64,000 bases of DNA from Erpobdella octoculata (GCA_963978895.1 OZ022242.1:36151852-36215851), one strand, 5' to 3'; numbered from the stretch's first letter, positions 52,761-64,000 are shown. The notes: a model not told the origin generated them from the letters alone. Numbers and translations: made by a program.

Positions 52761-52949
52761 CTCGGAAACAGATTTTGAGCAAAAACTTATTCAACGAAAG
52801 ATTTTGATCTAAATGATTTGCAGAAATTGAAATCTTTTTCTTTCATTCAGCAAATGAATTTAGTTGTTATGTATGGTAAGAATAATTATTACTGGTTCCT
52901 CTGTAAACGCAGATACAAAAACAGTCAAATATCTACTTCCAATAATATA

Positions 52950-52953
52950 AAAA

Positions 52954-52987
<34 letters not shown>

Positions 52988-53232
52988 ATGTATGTATATA
53001 TATATATATGTATGTATATATATATATTATATATATATATGTATATATATATATATGTATATATATACATATATATATATATACATATACATTATATATA
53101 TATATATATATGTATATATATTAGTATATATATATATTATATATATATGTATATATATGTATATATATACATATACATATATATATAATATATATATATA
53201 TTATATATATATATGTATATATATACATATAC

Positions 53233-53277
<45 letters not shown>

Positions 53278-53278
53278 C
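52950..53278. repeat. (TA)n with TATG/TATC interruptions
   Basis: About 330 bp of TA-rich sequence upstream of the ETS gene, with ATATATGTATAT and ATATATACATAT blocks. The long hydrophobic ORF over it is an artefact. Confidence 0.95.
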
Positions 53279-53839
53279 CAAATTTTTGGTTTGTTTTTTA
53301 ACCCTTTTAAAGAAGACCGTAAAAGTTAAAAACGAGTTTTATTTAAACAAACTCCCTAATATTTTAGGATTTGACGATTTTTCATTTAATGCTGTCTGTA
53401 AAAATTATACAAATTTAAAAACCATAAATGGAAATCAATATATAAATAAAAAGCAATGTGGGTTGATGAGTTTGCTTATCAGGTTTGAACCATTTTAAAT
53501 TCCTTATATTAACTTTTTAAATTTCTTATCTTAACTTCACCGCCGGTCTTGCTTGATTTCTTGAATGTTTGCAAACCTTGAAAATGAAATTCAGGCTTTC
53601 CGTCATCCAATCGAACTGAAATTTGAAATATAGGCTCACTCCTCATGACAATACCTTTTATTGAAGTTAATAAAATTTTGAAAAAAAAAAATTAATTTTT
53701 TAATTAAAAATAATAATTACTTATGTTTTTTCTTCTTTTATTTAAACTTGGGAGTAATTGGCAAAAGTAAGGGATAGTTATGTGATCAAGTAAATATAAG
53801 AGATTGAAAACGGAAACACTATATCAATATAAATATAAA

Positions 53840-54170
<331 letters not shown>

Positions 54171-54427
54171 ACTTAATTAATTAATCTATATATATATATA
54201 AATAGTGAAGTTAAATAAAAGCATTTAAAATTTTAAAACTGGATTATTCTTTTATTTTTCATATTTAATAACTTCATATCATATGGTGAATTATTTTATT
54301 TTTAACAATAATGTTGTTCAAATTAAGATTAAACCTAATGTAGTAAAGAAAAATAACATTATGGCAGGCATTAATAACAGATACCGCTCTATTAAAGCTG
54401 AAACTATGATGTACCTCTTTTTACAGG

Positions 54428-54590
54428 TTTTAATTTAGGTTACAATCTCTGTTTGTGTGTGTGTGTGTGGGTGTTTGTGCATGTGTGTATGTGTATGTAT
54501 GCGGTTTTCTCTGTACGGAAATCTTGTAAAATTTAACCAGCTTTTTGACTAGCTAGGAAGCTGAAACTTTCAGCATAGCTTTATATTGGA
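54428..54590 (+). mobile_element. Dispersed repeat with internal GT microsatellite (copy 1)
   Basis: The stretch taggttacaatctctgtttgtg, a GT run, ctctgtacggaaatcttg and ccagctttttgactagctag..tttcagcatagctttatattgga has an inverted second copy at 60650-60800. The class is unknown. The microsatellite is inside the repeated unit in both copies. Confidence 0.65.
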
Positions 54591-54765
54591 TGACAATACA
54601 TGATTCAATTAAAAAAGAAAACAAACTTAATTTGAGCATCTTTCGTATTTCTAAATCGAGTGTATTTGAAATCAAAGTTTGTGTTGAAAAACTCGTTTTT
54701 CTTTTACTTGTTCTCTTGCCCTCCATTTCTGTCTCTCTCCCTCTCTTTTTCTTTCTTTGTCCCTT

Positions 54766-55225
54766 TTTGGTAGAGTCGCTGGTAGCATAGCGGTAGAGCG
54801 TTCGCCTGTCGATCGTTAGGTCGGCAGTTCGAACCTCGCCGGCATCACCAGCGTAACTCCCTTAAGCAAGGAGTTCACTGGCATTGCTAAAAGGTTAGGC
54901 GCCTATAAATGGCTGCCTCTGCAAGTACCCTTTCTCGCCTTCGAGCAAGCCTTGTCTTGGAAAAGGCGTTGTGAAAGAGAAAAAATAATAAAACGCATCT
55001 CTCTTTCTTTCCTTTTTTATGTTTCTCTCACTATAATTCTTTCTTTATTATCCTTTCTTGCTTTGTTTTGTATCTTTTTCTTCCTTTCCTGGGTAAAGGA
55101 GGAGGGAAAATTTAACAATCAAATTGTGATCCGTGACAGGAAGTTCTACGGTATTTCCAACAAACTGTTATTTGAATCCTACATCTGATACTATAAAGAA
55201 CTATAGACTGTTATATAAAAAGCAG
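54766..55225 (+). mobile_element. tRNA-headed SINE, longest copy
   Basis: The head (54766-54845) has an A box (tagcatagcggtagagcg) and a B box (tcggcagttcgaacctc). A middle part (taggcgcctataaatggctg) and a T/C-rich stretch follow. The 3' half (aaaggaggagggaaaa..gatccgtgacaggaagttctacgg..ctataaagaactatagactg) is the one found alone at 7096, 25396 and 31064. No intact tRNA cloverleaf can be folded, so it is not a tRNA gene. Confidence 0.7.
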
Positions 55226-55481
55226 CATGCCATTATCTGCTGTATGATTTGTAAAACGTCAACTTCTGCTCTAATTTTAGTTTCGTACAAATAAACAGAT
55301 TAACAGTTAAATTAAAATTAAAAAATATATGTACGCATATCAAGTGAAGTAAAAAATGAGCTTTAAAAAGCAAAAACACAATGATAACAAATTAAAAAAT
55401 ATAATTAAACTGTTTATACATGCAAGACAATTTAACAAATCATAAAAGGAAAATAATCGCAAATTAGATACAATGCTTTTT

Positions 55482-58400
55482 TCATTTTAGAAGCTTTGTT
55501 TTTTCAATTTGCAATTCATTTTGTGTATAGTATTTGGTATTGTTAGAATTGTGCCCGTTCTGCAGTCTATGTTTTGTCTTTCTATCATCACACGATGGTT
55601 CTTCTGGCTGTAACTCGTCATTCCTGTATTGTCTCGGCCTCCTTGTCGGCGGACTATTTCGAGACTTTTGATAAGCGTCACGTACTTTTTTCTTCGGCGT
55701 AGTGCTGACACGACTTCTTGGATTCTTCTTTTCCAGGTCATCGTTATGCTGAGAAAATGTGTCATGTTTGTGATTCGCGAGACGTCTATTGTGAAGGTTC
55801 CTGTTCTTTTTCGTCTTTGCTGGTTGGTTGTTAGTTGATTCATTTTGAGTTTGCGATGGTCCTTCGACTGAAGGGTTTTCTGCAAGTGTTTCCTCCCGCT
55901 TTTCACTGGACTCCTGCGGGGGACCAGACATCCTTCGCTGTGTCACGTTTATTTCAATTAATAATGCGTCTTAGTATTTGCAGAGTTATATTTGAGTTTT
56001 CTCATTTAATATAAACGTAAATACTAAATCTTTTACGTTAGTCAGTGATTCTCGCTTCTCATCTTCCGAAGTCTGAAACTATTTGGTATAATTACATCAA
56101 TGCTTCGGAGAAAATAATAATAACAAAAGTATCTGTTATAAAAACACAGCAAAAAATTACTTTTTTAAAAGTTTTTTCATAAAGATAAAAATATGTTTTG
56201 GTGTAATGCATAAATTTTAAACACTTCAATAAAACAGCATCAAATAGAAGAGTGAATAACACAATATACCTACGTCTTAATTGGTACTAACGGGATTTGT
56301 AGGTGAATGTATTTCTGACAGTTCTATTGTTTCTTTTCTTTTCTTCATGTTTGGTTAGATTTAATTTTATTAAAGTCAATCAATAAAACATATTTGAGGT
56401 CATTTTTAAAGTAATAATACTAAGTTTTTTACGTTAGTCAGTGATTCTCGCTTCTCATCTTCTGTAGTCTGAAACTATTTGGTATAATTACATCCGATTA
56501 CATCAATGTTTTGAAGAATATTAATGATAATTATATCTGTTATATAAACACAGTAATGAAATTACCCTTGTAAAGGTTTTTTCATAAAGATAAAATTTTG
56601 TTTTTGTGTAATGCGTAAATTTACAAACTTTCATTAAACAGCTTAGAATTGAACTACAAAACAGTGCATAACACAACTTAAAAATCTTGATTTGTACTAA
56701 CAGGATTTGTAGATGAATGTATTTCTGTCAGTTCTATTATTTCTTTTCTTTTCTTCATGTTTGGTTAGATTTAAATTTGTTAAAATCAATCGATAAACAT
56801 TTTTGAAGACATTTTTGAGTAATAATACTAAGTTTTTTACGTTAGTCAGTGATTCTCGCTTCTCATCTTCTGTAGTCTGAAACTATTTGGTATAATTACA
56901 GCAATGGTTTGGAGAATAATAATAATAATAATATCTGTTATAATACAACATAAAAGTCTTAATTTGTACTAACAGGATTAGTAAGTGAATGTATTTCTGC
57001 CAGTTCTATTGCTTCTTTGCTTTTCTTCATGTTTGATTAGATTTAAATTTGTTAGTCAATCAAGAAAAAAAAATTTTGAGGACATCTTTAAGTAATAAAT
57101 TTAATTTCTAATTTGAAAAACTATTTATATAGCACTTTATTATAGATAATGCGTTGTCATCCATTTTATACTTAAACTAGAGTTTTTATACCTCTAGCTA
57201 GTCGAAAAAATGGCTAAATTTGATTACGAGACTCTGTTTAAAATTCAACAAACATGTATAACATGTTGGATTTAAATCAAGACAAAACCCTGGTAACAAA
57301 AGTGCCAAAGTTGAACTGAACTAAAAAAACAAGTTATGGATGCAGCATTTTTAACTTCTGCAAGCTATTTAACAAAATCAAAATTTTTCAAGTTAATTAG
57401 AATTTTATTAGAGGTTCTTGTTATACAAAAACAGATGAATTGAATCATTTACGTTAGTCAGTGATGATTTTTTCTTTGAGTCGCGCTTCTTATCGTCCGA
57501 AGTCTGGAAACATCAGGCTATTGATATAATTCAGTATAATTATATAGATGTTTTTGAGGTTATATATATTTATCAACAACAATATTTTTTTTAATTTTTG
57601 AAAAAATAATTTGTAATAGAGCCTTAAAAACCAGACAACGCTAGTTATTTATATTATAAAAAATCACAGTAAAAAAGTGAATAATGCTGCAAAAAAATCC
57701 ATAAGGATTCAGTGTCAATATTAATTCCCAGCTAGTTTGATTTATAAAAACGTAATTTCCTCTAACCCGGCTAAAATTTGTCCCCAAGCCGTTTTTAACT
57801 TTAAAAAAATATAACAGAACAACGTTATTCTGTATTTTATACCGTATCATGTAAAGTCTTAATCAGAGAATCTCTTTTTCTGTCTTTTTTTACCTATGAA
57901 ATTAAAATTTCATTAGTAGTATTCTTGAAGTTGTAAGATTATGATAGCACATTGAAACGTTTTGCAGATTATAAAACTATGCATAAAATACCAAACAGGC
58001 ATCATCTATGTATACCGGCCGAAATTCCCACTAACGTCTTCCGTTTTTTTCAAAGAGGATCTTCGTTCTTGCGAAAACTCCTAAAACAATTTCAACATAA
58101 CAGCATAACTTATATTTGTTTAAGTTTAAAAAAATGTTACAGTGTAATTAATTAATTGACGAACTGTATTCAAACAGCTTGAAAAATTCTAAATTTGTAC
58201 TTACAGCAATCTCTTGGGATTTTATATCTCTTAAGATTAAGGACAAAATCGTTTTGCTTTCATAACAAGTTTTTTTTTTATAAATTTAACTTGAATAATC
58301 AGATAAAAAAAATGATTGTATGAATATTTTTTAAACAACCGATGTGTCTGGTTTACTATTCTTCTTTTTCTTGCTTCTATAAGCTTCATCGTCCTTGATA

Positions 58401-61400
58401 AATTTTTTTTTAAAGTTATGCATCATTATAGCCTATTTATTAAATCTTAATAAATTACTTCAGCCACAATAGATTGCTGGTAACACTGGTATAAAATTAT
58501 GTGGCTTTTATAATGCGCCATTGATGAACAACGAGCTCCAGTCATGTATTACTTGTTTGTTACGCATCTCCACGAACAAATATTCTGTGGGAGGCAGAAC
58601 TCAACTTTCCTGATAAATGATAAATCCATTATACATCAACCCGACCCAACCCAACCCGACCCAACCCAACCCAACCCAACCCAACCAACGGCCCAAAAAT
58701 CCGGATGGAATAAAAATATACTTGAGAGGCAAAAAACTGACAAATTCGGTATCTTCATCGGCAGTTTCGTTGCCTCGCCACCATCCTTCTTCATTCAGTA
58801 CATTCATTTCTTCTAGCTGTTGATGAAATGTGAACTTAATTTAATGTCGTTTTTATATGCTTTTATCAACTTTGACGACGAAACACTACACGTTTAAAGT
58901 CATAGCATATATAAACATCGTTCGTTTGCTATTCTCCACTCCACGGTAATATTTCTGCAAAACGATTTCGCATCGAAATTTCGTCACCGTTAGAGCATTT
59001 CTTAAAGGCGCATTTTTTTATATTAGTTTTTAAACTATGATTTCTTGTTATGACAGTTTTAACTGAGTGCTTTTATAAATAAACGCTATGATCTTCATTG
59101 GCTGTGACTGAAAATAGTTTTTTTTTCATTAAAAAACTCACTTCGCTATCGGGATTGGGATTGAAAAAGTTTTTCTTGATGAAACACGTGTAGACCGTTA
59201 TACTTCTGTAAAAATATATTATACTAATGTAAAAATATATTATACTTCTGTAAAAATATATTATGTTAATGTAAAAATATATTATACTAATGTAAAAATA
59301 TATTATACTTCTATAAAAATATATTATGTTAATGTAAAAATATATTATGTTAATGTAAAAATATATTATACTTCTATAAAAATATATTATACTAATGTAA
59401 AAATATATTATACTTCTGTAAAAATATATTATACTTCTGTAAAAATATATTATACTTCTATAAAAATATATTATGCTAATGTAAAAATATATTTTACTTC
59501 TGTAAAAATATATTATGCTAATGTAAAAATATATTATGCTAATGTAAAAATATATTATGCTAATGTAAAAATATATTTTACTTCTGTAAAAATATATTTT
59601 ATTTGTGTAAAAATATTTTATAACCATCGTTGATCAACAACCCAACTCCAGTAACACTACTAACAATTACAACGATAGTGCAATGATATTCCAGTTTTCA
59701 GTTAAAGTTTGGAAAATTTCAATGTCACTATTCCAGTTCCAGTTTTTTTACAATTTCATTTTCAGTTAATATCATTATTAGTCACAGTTACAGCTAAACA
59801 ACTAGCATGAATAAAACATGGGAAACGTAAAAGCTAATGACCATGTTGACACGTTAATTTGCAATTTCAGTTACCGTTGCAGTTGATTTAATTTTAATTT
59901 TATATGGTAATCTGTTATAGATATTAATTGGAATATCAGTGCAACAGTAATAACCATAATGCTAATAAAAAAACAATAATAATGATTATTTATTATTATT
60001 AGAATGATTTTTTATGTTATGATCATTATTAATTACTTTTTTTAATAAACTGACCCAAAAAATAGCGTCAAAAGCAGCAAAACTATGCTCATGTACTTCC
60101 AATAATTTCCTGATCTCACTGCGTTGTGTGAGGGGTCCTTCACAACAGAGTCTATCGATTGTTGGGCAGTGTCAACATCTGGTCTATTGATCTTGGACGT
60201 AGTTTCTAGTTTCTTGAAAGTAGTTCTTATAGGTTTTGAGGTTATCGACTTGGTTGCTTCAACTTTTTGCGTAGCAGTGGCGTTCGGTAGAGGTTGAAGA
60301 TGATGATTATCTTTCACTTTTAGGAAAATGAATTATTATTTTTTGCATTTTTTTCATAAAATTCGTTTAAAAATACTTGCCAATTAAATGCAGTATTGAA
60401 ATACCATAATACAATGTTTTTAAAAGAGGTTTTGCAACAAAAAATATATTTATTGCTATTTTGAGAGGATGTCTACGGTAGACAGTCTACCGGTCGAGGT
60501 TAAAGCAAACAGTCGTTGAGTCCCCCAGCAGTATGGGCAGTACAGACTAAACTAATCACATTATGGAGCGCTGAAGTATCGGAGTCAGGCACATTTATTG
60601 AACAAGATATACTTAATTGTAAAACAAGTAAAGGAAAAATGAGTTTTTCAACACATCCAATATAAAGCTAGGCTGAAAGTTTCAGCTTCCTAGCTAGTAA
60701 AAAGCTGGTTCAATTTCACTTCCAAGATTTGCGTACAGAGAAAGACACACACGCACACAAACACACATACACACACACACAGAAATTGTAACCTAGATAA
60801 AAATTTGTAAAAAATAGACTAATTGTTATAACCATAATAAAAAAATTTACAATGTGGAGTAAACGTCGAAGGGCTGTTTAGCTTGCTTCAATCTAATTTT
60901 ACAGCAAAGACACGCTGAATTATAAAAGTCTATTAACAAATCGTTTTCTATATTATGAAAAAAAATTGTTTTGTTTATTGTGTTTGCAGCTGCAGCAGAT
61001 ATCACAAACTTGCATAAAAAAAACACAATGAATTCTGAACAACTCAGTACTCAGCTGATTCAACATCACTTTAAGATAAAAACAGATATCTACCTATAAT
61101 AAATGTTTCAGCTTTATGTGACCGAGGTACGGGATTGAAACCTTCCTTAAAATTGGATTCCCTTATGAGCACTATCTTTATGCCAAATTGCGTTTTTTCT
61201 GGCCCGAAGAAGAATAGGTCCTCATAGAAGATTATTTTATATTTCTAATAAATTATTTTCAATGATTTTGTATGGTTTACTTGCTTAATATGCAAAATAA
61301 TTTATCTCCCCCTCTCAAATAAGGTGAAAGATTACCAACGAGTATGATGTTCTATTGCGACGTTTTCTTTTCCAACTGGATTGACTTTGATCTCGTTATG

Positions 61401-61523
61401 TACTTGCTTCTTCTGCTCTTCCGCGTCAGCATCCTGCTCTGAATTATCATCAGTCGAGCACAAATGACAAAAGAGCGCCAACTGAAATGCAGCCATGACT
61501 ACTTTAAATGTTTTTATTTTCAT
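55482..61523 (-). CDS. Predicted type I membrane protein with a run of phase-0 micro-exons (about 11 exons)
   Basis: Exons: 61523-about 61340, 60316-60055, 59205-59142, 58816-58742, 58393-58340, 58080-58036, 57503-57453, 56876-56841, 56468-56433, 56072-56037, 55937-55482 (stop). Exon 1 codes a signal peptide (MAAFQLALFCHLCS) and an acidic stretch. Exon 2 codes a Thr/Lys-rich segment and a transmembrane helix (YWKYMSIVLLLLTLFF) continued by SITVYTCFIKK in exon 3. All later exons are in phase 0 and highly charged: LEEMNVLNEEGWWRGNETAD, DDEAYRSKKKKNSKPDTS, EFSQERRSSLKKTED, TSDDKKRDSKKKSSLTN, then three copies of T[ST]EDEKRESLTN, then a 151-residue basic tail. The total is about 430 residues. Weak points: the exon 1/2 junction needs a poor donor (ACTC|GTTGGT) or a missing micro-exon, and the 58340 donor (TCG|GTTGTT) is weak. 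If unused there, the protein stops two codons later and the 3' exons belong to another transcript. Function unknown. Confidence 0.5.
55995..57080 (-). repeat. Tandem duplication of a roughly 400-bp intron-exon unit carrying a 36-bp exon
   Basis: Each unit has the exon flanked by ccaaatagtttcag and AAC|GTAAAA, and a shared intron stretch (tttgtactaacaggatttgt..gaatgtatttctg..cttttcttcatgtttggtt). Exon copies start at 56876, 56468 and 56072, spaced 408 and 396 bp. A diverged, longer relative (51 bp) starts at 57503. Intron similarity shows that the duplications are recent compared with the 57503 copy. Confidence 0.85.
58635..58690. repeat. (CCAAC)n pentanucleotide repeat
   Basis: About eleven CCAAC/CCGAC units, starting about 50 bases inside the intron after exon 58816-58742. 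Confidence 0.95.
59201..59615. repeat. 21-bp minisatellite (TGTAAAAATATATTATACTAA/TTC)
   Basis: About 19 copies of the 21-bp unit. On the minus strand it reads ATATATTTTTACAGAAGTATA in half of the copies. The last copy supplies the splice acceptor (TTTTTACAG) and first bases of exon 59205-59142. The 21-bp period keeps a long spurious ORF open. Confidence 0.92.
59640..60050. other. Intronic stretch without features
   Basis: AT-rich intron between exons 60316-60055 and 59205-59142. Loose TTCCAGTT/CAGTTAC motifs recur at 59685-59900, too irregular to call an array. I see no gene. Confidence 0.5.
60650..60800 (-). mobile_element. Dispersed repeat with internal CA microsatellite (copy 2, inverted)
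   Basis: Reverse complement of the element at 54428-54590: ccaatataaagctaggctgaaagtttcagcttcctagctag, then gcgtacagagaaag, an AC run and gaaattgtaacctag. It lies in the first intron of the micro-exon gene. Confidence 0.65.
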
Positions 61524-61539
61524 ACCTCAAACCCTGTAT

Positions 61540-62150
61540 TAAAATATATAGACCATCTTCAAAAAACCTAAACGTTTTAATTTAAACCAAGAACGTTTTT
61601 ATTTTCGTTCCTTAATGAACGAAGAGCAAAATATTTAGAAAAAACTGTTTGTGTTCGAAGGGTCACGCGTGGGCCATTCATTTGCGCTGTCTCTGTAGGG
61701 CTTAATTAAACAGGAGGCTAGGGAAAGGTGTGTAAAATTGAACTGGCGCCAGTCTGTTTACATTCTTTCTATTACGGAGGATTATTACGACTTAGACGGT
61801 TTTGCCATAATAATTACAATGTTTATAAATTTTAGTACGTCACTGTTTATACTTAATTATTTCGACGTTGCCAAGGACATTTCAACCAGCAACTCCAAGA
61901 TTGTCAAAGAAATAATGGGACTGGTGCTCTATAGCCTACTTGTTATCAATTCTACTAAAAATTACTAAATAAGGATGAATTTATTTCAGTGATTAAATTA
62001 TATTTTTGTTTTTAAGGAGTCACGGTCAATTTAGAACCAGAGAAACTTTTAACTGGGAGAGACGAGCTGTGGCGGATGCATAATTTTGAGAACAGGGGAG
62101 TGCCATACATTTTCACACACAAAATCTTCATTTTACCGACATTGTTTTCA
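61540..62150. other. Upstream region of the micro-exon gene
   Basis: This should hold the promoter of the minus-strand gene that starts at 61523. I can point to no defined element. A 76-codon plus-strand ORF (61738-61968) has no recognisable domain and no splice context. Confidence 0.35.
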
Positions 62151-62250
62151 GAGGCGTAGCAAGGGGGCAGGGGGAACATGTGTCTCGAGCGCCATTTGGG
62201 GAAACCACTAAAAAGCCTTTTGGAAGGGGTGCCAACATTTTTTAGATAAA
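62151..62250. mobile_element. Single MITE-like end (GAGGCGTAGC)
   Basis: gaggcgtagcaagggggcaggggg..catttgggg resembles one end of the copies at 1734 and 19776. The opposite end was not found, so it may be truncated. Confidence 0.35.
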
Positions 62251-62891
62251 GTACCTACGACTACTCAGCTATTGTTGAAGACAAAAAAGCATGTTTTGGA
62301 AAATTTTTGTATCTGAGTGTTGCTGGACCCTGACAGATTTTTTGGTGTTCGTCGGAGGAGTTTCGGAGAAACCTGGCGGTGTTGCCGCTCGGTTTTAGAC
62401 GACTCCTTGCATGTTAAGAAAATTGGTGTTTCGCTTGGGGGTTCACCGAAACTTTTTGCGAGCGGACTGTAGGGGGGGCTGTATCTGGACGATGAGCGTT
62501 TTATGAATTTGGATAGGTGAAAATTGTGGGTGCTTTGCAGGAGAATCTGGAAGATTTTAAAGCGAGTGACGATGAGAACGGTAACAGTTGTGGTAATGAG
62601 GAAGAGCAAATTAAAGAGTTGTGAATATCAGAAGAGGCAAAGCATATAGATGCTTTGATCAAAACAGCTAGTGAAGAGGAGCCTTAGTTGTTGGAGGAAA
62701 TCGAGGCAGTTAAAGAGAACCTGACCACCAGAAGGATAAAGCTTTCAAAAAATAATCCAAGACTCGCGGTGATGTCCAACGATTTGAACCCTCAGGAGAA
62801 TTAAAGACGGTTGCAATTGAATCAACTCAGGGAGTTACTGCCTCAAATGTTGCAGTACGTGTTAAGGTCAATTAGGTCTATGAGGGTACTG

Positions 62892-62897
<6 letters not shown>

Positions 62898-62923
<26 letters not shown>
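62898..62923. repeat. (TA)n microsatellite
   Basis: Short TA run in a gene-free stretch. Confidence 0.9.
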
Positions 62924-62925
<2 letters not shown>

Positions 62926-63402
62926 TATTGAGATGGGGCTGTTCCATCTAGGTCTGAAATGTTCGAAAATTTTTAATAAAATTGACTACCCGGTTTTTTG
63001 TTTAGTTGTGTTTGCCGATAGAACATAAAAAAATAAGCAAATTTGAAAAAATCTTTTAAAATATTTTAAATCTCCACTGTTCACAGTTAATTAACTCCAA
63101 ACATTTAATACAGAATTCATTAAAATTAACAGATGCGTTTTACTTAATAAATTCTTCTTCGTAATAGTTGCTTAAATCAAAGATTAATTTTTAGATATTG
63201 AATCAATGAAACAAAACATAATGAAGAATGTTACCAATCTGCCTCTCAAAATAATAAATGATCAATAGATCAAGGCAATAAATGGTCTCAATGACGCATT
63301 ACAGCACATTATGAACAAAAGCTATAATGATGATGATAAAGTTCATCAGAATACAAAGGAATAATACACAGATTGAACTGACAATATACAAATGAGTACG
63401 GG

Positions 63403-63875
63403 TCACAATCGCGACGTGCAGTCTGCTGGTATGTTAGTTCGGCCCGTGCGATGTTTAAAATTAAGATCAAATTCTAATAGGGCGAGGACCCATCGGGTGA
63501 GCTTGGAAGATTTGGTCGTAACTTCTGTGAGAAAGATTTGGTGGTAACTTCGGTGAGGAAGATTTGGTCGTAACTTCTGCGAGGAACAAAATATGATGAT
63601 CTTGGATAGGAGGTTCCATGTCTTGAATTTCTGCAAATCCCCAAATTACGCCTCTCGTCCGATCTCTGTTGTGTGGCATTGAGTTTCCGACTGGCAAATG
63701 TTCGGATCCACTGGAACAGACAGCAGCATCAAACCGTGCGAGACTGCCATCTACGGACAGACCGAATTCTCGACTGGGCAAGTCAGCTCTTCAGACGTTC
63801 GAGGTCTTCTTCGTGCACCGTCGTCCATTGCACCTTCTGGTTCTTAACCTCCTTTCGTGAGCTGGGTGATTTCAC
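63403..63875 (-). pseudogene. Decayed Ty3/Gypsy retrotransposon: end of reverse transcriptase and RNase H
   Basis: On the minus strand, in shifting frames, the order is that of a Ty3/Gypsy pol: KVQWTTVHEEDLERLK (connection after the polymerase), LSVDGSLARFDAAV (start of RNase H), FASRKLNATQQRSDE, and finally LTRWVLALLEFDLNFKHRTG with NIPADCTSRL (end of RNase H). At least two frameshifts and stops separate the blocks, so no active protein is coded. A 22-24 bp tandem duplication with ACCAAATCTTC lies inside it at 63505-63580. Neither LTR nor integrase is recognisable in the window. Confidence 0.75.
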
Positions 63876-64000
63876 GTGCGGTGTCCAAGAAATCGGGTAT
63901 GACCGGGCTGAAATAACTGAAAAAAAAAACAATTTCTCCATCTATGTAAGCAAGCATGGCGTGTTTATTTCTCATGCCCTTGATTTTCTATTTGAACATC

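Noticed and set aside
52818..53498. 226-codon ORF upstream of the ETS gene
   Set aside because: Most of it is TA repeat (IYIYIY); the flanks have no domain.
54766..54845. tRNA gene
   Set aside because: A and B boxes are present but the acceptor stem does not pair; it is the head of a SINE. The same holds for 50689.
56289..56320. A second, 23-bp micro-exon in each duplicated unit (AAATACATTCAC..CC|GTTAGT)
   Set aside because: Splice-like borders are conserved in the copies, but 23 bp is not a multiple of three and would break the frame. It is probably only duplicated intron.
58742..58816. SH3 domain (GWWRG motif)
   Set aside because: The exon has LEEMN..GWWRGN as SH3 domains do, but the neighbouring exons lack the ALYDY start and the PSNYV end, so it is likely chance.
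59073..59627. 184-codon repetitive ORF (IIYFYRSI)
   Set aside because: 21-bp minisatellite. Only the last part, after the acceptor at 59205, fits an exon.
61738..61968. 76-codon plus-strand ORF upstream of the micro-exon gene
   Set aside because: No recognisable content and no exon context.
62265..62609. 114-codon minus-strand ORF with Ser/Pro-rich content
   Set aside because: No splice sites that fit, no domain and no second copy; it could be retrotransposon debris but nothing shows that.

Overview
This window is nuclear DNA of an animal. It is AT-rich, has spliced genes with GT-AG introns, and holds animal gene families (coronin, an ETS transcription factor, an ankyrin/armadillo protein of the ANKAR type). 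It is packed with microsatellites and minisatellites and has tRNA-derived SINEs, MITE-like elements, a LINE relic and a Ty3/Gypsy relic. I cannot name the phylum. No bacterial operons, CRISPR arrays or functional tRNA genes were seen. Gene models were built by hand: every exon listed has an in-frame reading and the splice phase was checked across each junction unless stated otherwise.

Left part (1-8 kb): the end of a minus-strand gene of unknown function (exons 1003-952 and 333-1) leaves the window at its left edge. A plus-strand ankyrin + armadillo repeat gene (2602-7975, ten exons) follows and converges on the next gene.

Middle (8.5-34.7 kb): one minus-strand coronin gene spread over 26 kb. 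Eight small exons and a 75-bp exon give the beta-propeller and its C-terminal extension. A 1.7-kb Asn/Ser-rich exon and a last coiled-coil exon follow. The introns are mostly tandem repeats, several starting within tens of bases of the 5' splice site, and two propeller exons carry poly-Ser and poly-Gly tracts made by trinucleotide repeats. From 34.7 to 41.6 kb I find no gene, only simple repeats and one MITE-like element.

Right part (41.6-61.5 kb): the most unusual region. Four minus-strand genes in a row (61.5-55.5, 51.1-48.6, 47.9-45.4 and at most 44.2-41.6 kb) each read as a single-pass membrane protein: a short, often acidic N-terminal side (signal peptide visible in two), one transmembrane helix coded across or next to a small exon, then a charged low-complexity tail. 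The first has a run of phase-0 micro-exons (45, 51, 36, 36, 36 bp), three of which are tandem copies of one 36-bp exon. An intronless ETS-domain gene (52.76-51.74 kb) lies between the first and second. I recognise none of the four membrane proteins.

Right edge (62-64 kb): a decayed Ty3/Gypsy retrotransposon on the minus strand (end of reverse transcriptase and RNase H) and otherwise no gene.
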